DNA from: Rhodospirillaceae bacterium
Lineage (GTDB): Bacteria; Pseudomonadota; Alphaproteobacteria; GCA-2731375
NCBI GenBank assembly: GCA_018660265.1
Contig: JABJKS010000059.1
Location: 1-64,000, forward strand
Direction: 5' to 3'
Length of the DNA: 64,000 nt
The translations under genes were made by a program, and so were the position numbers. Below, one piece after another: positions 63,164 to 64,000 of the stretch (position 1 is the first letter of the stretch; every line of letters begins with the position of its first letter). Below the pieces are notes generated by a model. It had not been told where the DNA came from and ran no database searches. It worked only from the letters and a program-made list of their open reading frames with translations.

Positions 63164-64000
63164 TGAAAGCCATGATCATCCGTAAAAGCGGCGCGCCGGA
63201 GGTCTTTGAACTTGCCGATATCCCGGTGCCCGAAATCGGCCCGCAACAGGTTCTGGTCCGTGTCGCAGCGACCTCCGTCAACCCGGTGGATTGGAAAATT
63301 CGCAAGCTGGGTCCGCCAATAGGCCCCGAAATGCCCGCCGTGTTGCAGGGCGATGTTTCTGGCTTGGTGGAGGCAGTGGGCCGGGAGGTCTCGGATTTCA
63401 AGATTGGTGATGAGGTCTATGGCTGTGCCGGCGGCGTTAAGGGGACAGGCGGTGCCTTGGCCGAATTCATGGCCTGTGACGGGGAATATCTGGCACCAAA
63501 ACCTTCGAACCTCTCTATGGAAGAGGCTGCGGCCCTGCCCCTTGTTTGCCTGACGGCCTGGGAAGGTCTGGTTGACGGGGCCAATGTGGGCTGGGGCCAA
63601 ACGGTCCTGGTACATGCGGGCGTGGGCGGCGTTGGCCATGTCGCCATACAGATCGCCATTGCCCGTGGGGCCACGGTATATGCCACCGTGTCGGGGCCGG
63701 AAAAGGCCGAGCTGGTGCGCGGTATGGGTGCCATACCCATCAATTATCGTGACAACAGCGTTGCCGACTATGTGGCCGAACATACAGGCGGGGTCGGTTT
63801 TGATATCGTCTATGATACGGTGGGCGGCGATAACATTCCAAAGTCGTGGGAGGCTGCGAAATTGCGCGGCACCGTGATCAGTTGCCAGACCAATTCGACC
63901 CAGGACCTGACGCCGCTGCACCTTAAGGGTCTGCAGCATATTGGCGTTCTGATGCTGATCCCGCTGTTGCATGGCCGGGGTGGGGAACGTCATGGCGAAA
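63163..64000 (+). CDS. Quinone oxidoreductase/MDR family protein (cut by window end)
   Basis: At least 279 residues are visible and the frame is still open at the window edge. The start MKAMIIRKSGAPEVFELADIP is typical of zinc-independent medium-chain dehydrogenase/quinone reductases. The NPVDWKIR segment and the NADPH-binding loop HAGVGGVGHVAIQIA (near residue 150) are intact, and no zinc-binding cysteines are seen. It probably reduces quinones or enoyl compounds with NADPH. Its ATG overlaps the acyl-CoA dehydrogenase stop. Confidence 0.9.
   Translation, partial: MKAMIIRKSGAPEVFELADIPVPEIGPQQVLVRVAATSVNPVDWKIRKLGPPIGPEMPAVLQGDVSGLVEAVGREVSDFKIGDEVYGCAGGVKGTGGALAEFMACDGEYLAPKPSNLSMEEAAALPLVCLTAWEGLVDGANVGWGQTVLVHAGVGGVGHVAIQIAIARGATVYATVSGPEKAELVRGMGAIPINYRDNSVADYVAEHTGGVGFDIVYDTVGGDNIPKSWEAAKLRGTVISCQTNSTQDLTPLHLKGLQHIGVLMLIPLLHGRGGERHGE

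Overview
The window is a densely packed, GC-rich bacterial chromosome segment. Its style points to an alphaproteobacterium, probably near the Rhodospirillales. The pointers are a uvrC-pgsA-molybdenum cofactor operon, a fused indolepyruvate:ferredoxin oxidoreductase, a short alphaproteobacterial CheY next to a CheZ, a TIGR01459-type HAD protein, and many acyl-CoA, SDR, amidohydrolase and EamA genes typical of marine heterotrophs. This is inferred from gene content only. I see no rRNA, tRNA, CRISPR array, prophage or intact insertion sequence.

Layout. 0.2-6.7 kb: a VOC protein, a single-chain biotin-dependent acyl-CoA carboxylase and a chemoreceptor with two CHASE3 domains. 7.1-16.7 kb: a probable catabolic island holding a PEP-mutase/isocitrate lyase-family enzyme, an MFS transporter, a racemase-fold protein without its cysteines, a thiolase-fold protein without thiolase residues, a DUF35-SDR fusion, a cyclase-family hydrolase, an acyl-CoA ligase, an EamA exporter and a TetR regulator. 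16.9-21.8 kb: homocysteine methyltransferase family, D-aminoacylase family and acs. 21.8-22.2 kb: a 14-bp tandem repeat and a symmetrical 269-bp twin-hairpin element. 22.2-31 kb: a CmcJ/NvfI-type oxidoreductase, alpha/beta hydrolase, O-methyltransferase, NAD-epimerase, maleate isomerase-like protein, creatininase family and SDR. 31-36.2 kb: the operon uvrC-pgsA-mobB-moeA-moaD-moaE on the minus strand. 36.6-42.2 kb: Ca/Na antiporter, HAD protein, cheZ, cheY, MaoC hydratase and ribF. 42.2-49.9 kb: indolepyruvate oxidoreductase, CBS-DUF294 protein, M19 peptidase relative, and an EamA transporter fused to a DnaQ-type exonuclease. 49.9-56 kb: a tight thiolase/FMN oxidase/amidohydrolase/CobW operon and an EamA gene. 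56-64 kb: adenylate cyclase, CitE-like lyase, FAD oxidoreductase, rhlE, a small conserved protein, acyl-CoA dehydrogenase and a quinone-reductase gene cut by the window end.

The most unusual non-coding feature is at 21927-22195. Terminal inverted repeats flank two inverted hairpins of identical dimensions (20-bp stem, 54-nt loop) around a small central palindrome. The two hairpin loops share inner stems with compensatory base changes. A second structured repeat occurs directly downstream of two genes (about 17993-18082 and 23560-23634), in the sense direction of each, also with a compensatory change. The most unusual proteins are the EamA-exonuclease fusion, the DUF35-SDR fusion beside a cysteine-less thiolase, and a CheZ with three CheY-docking-like peptides.
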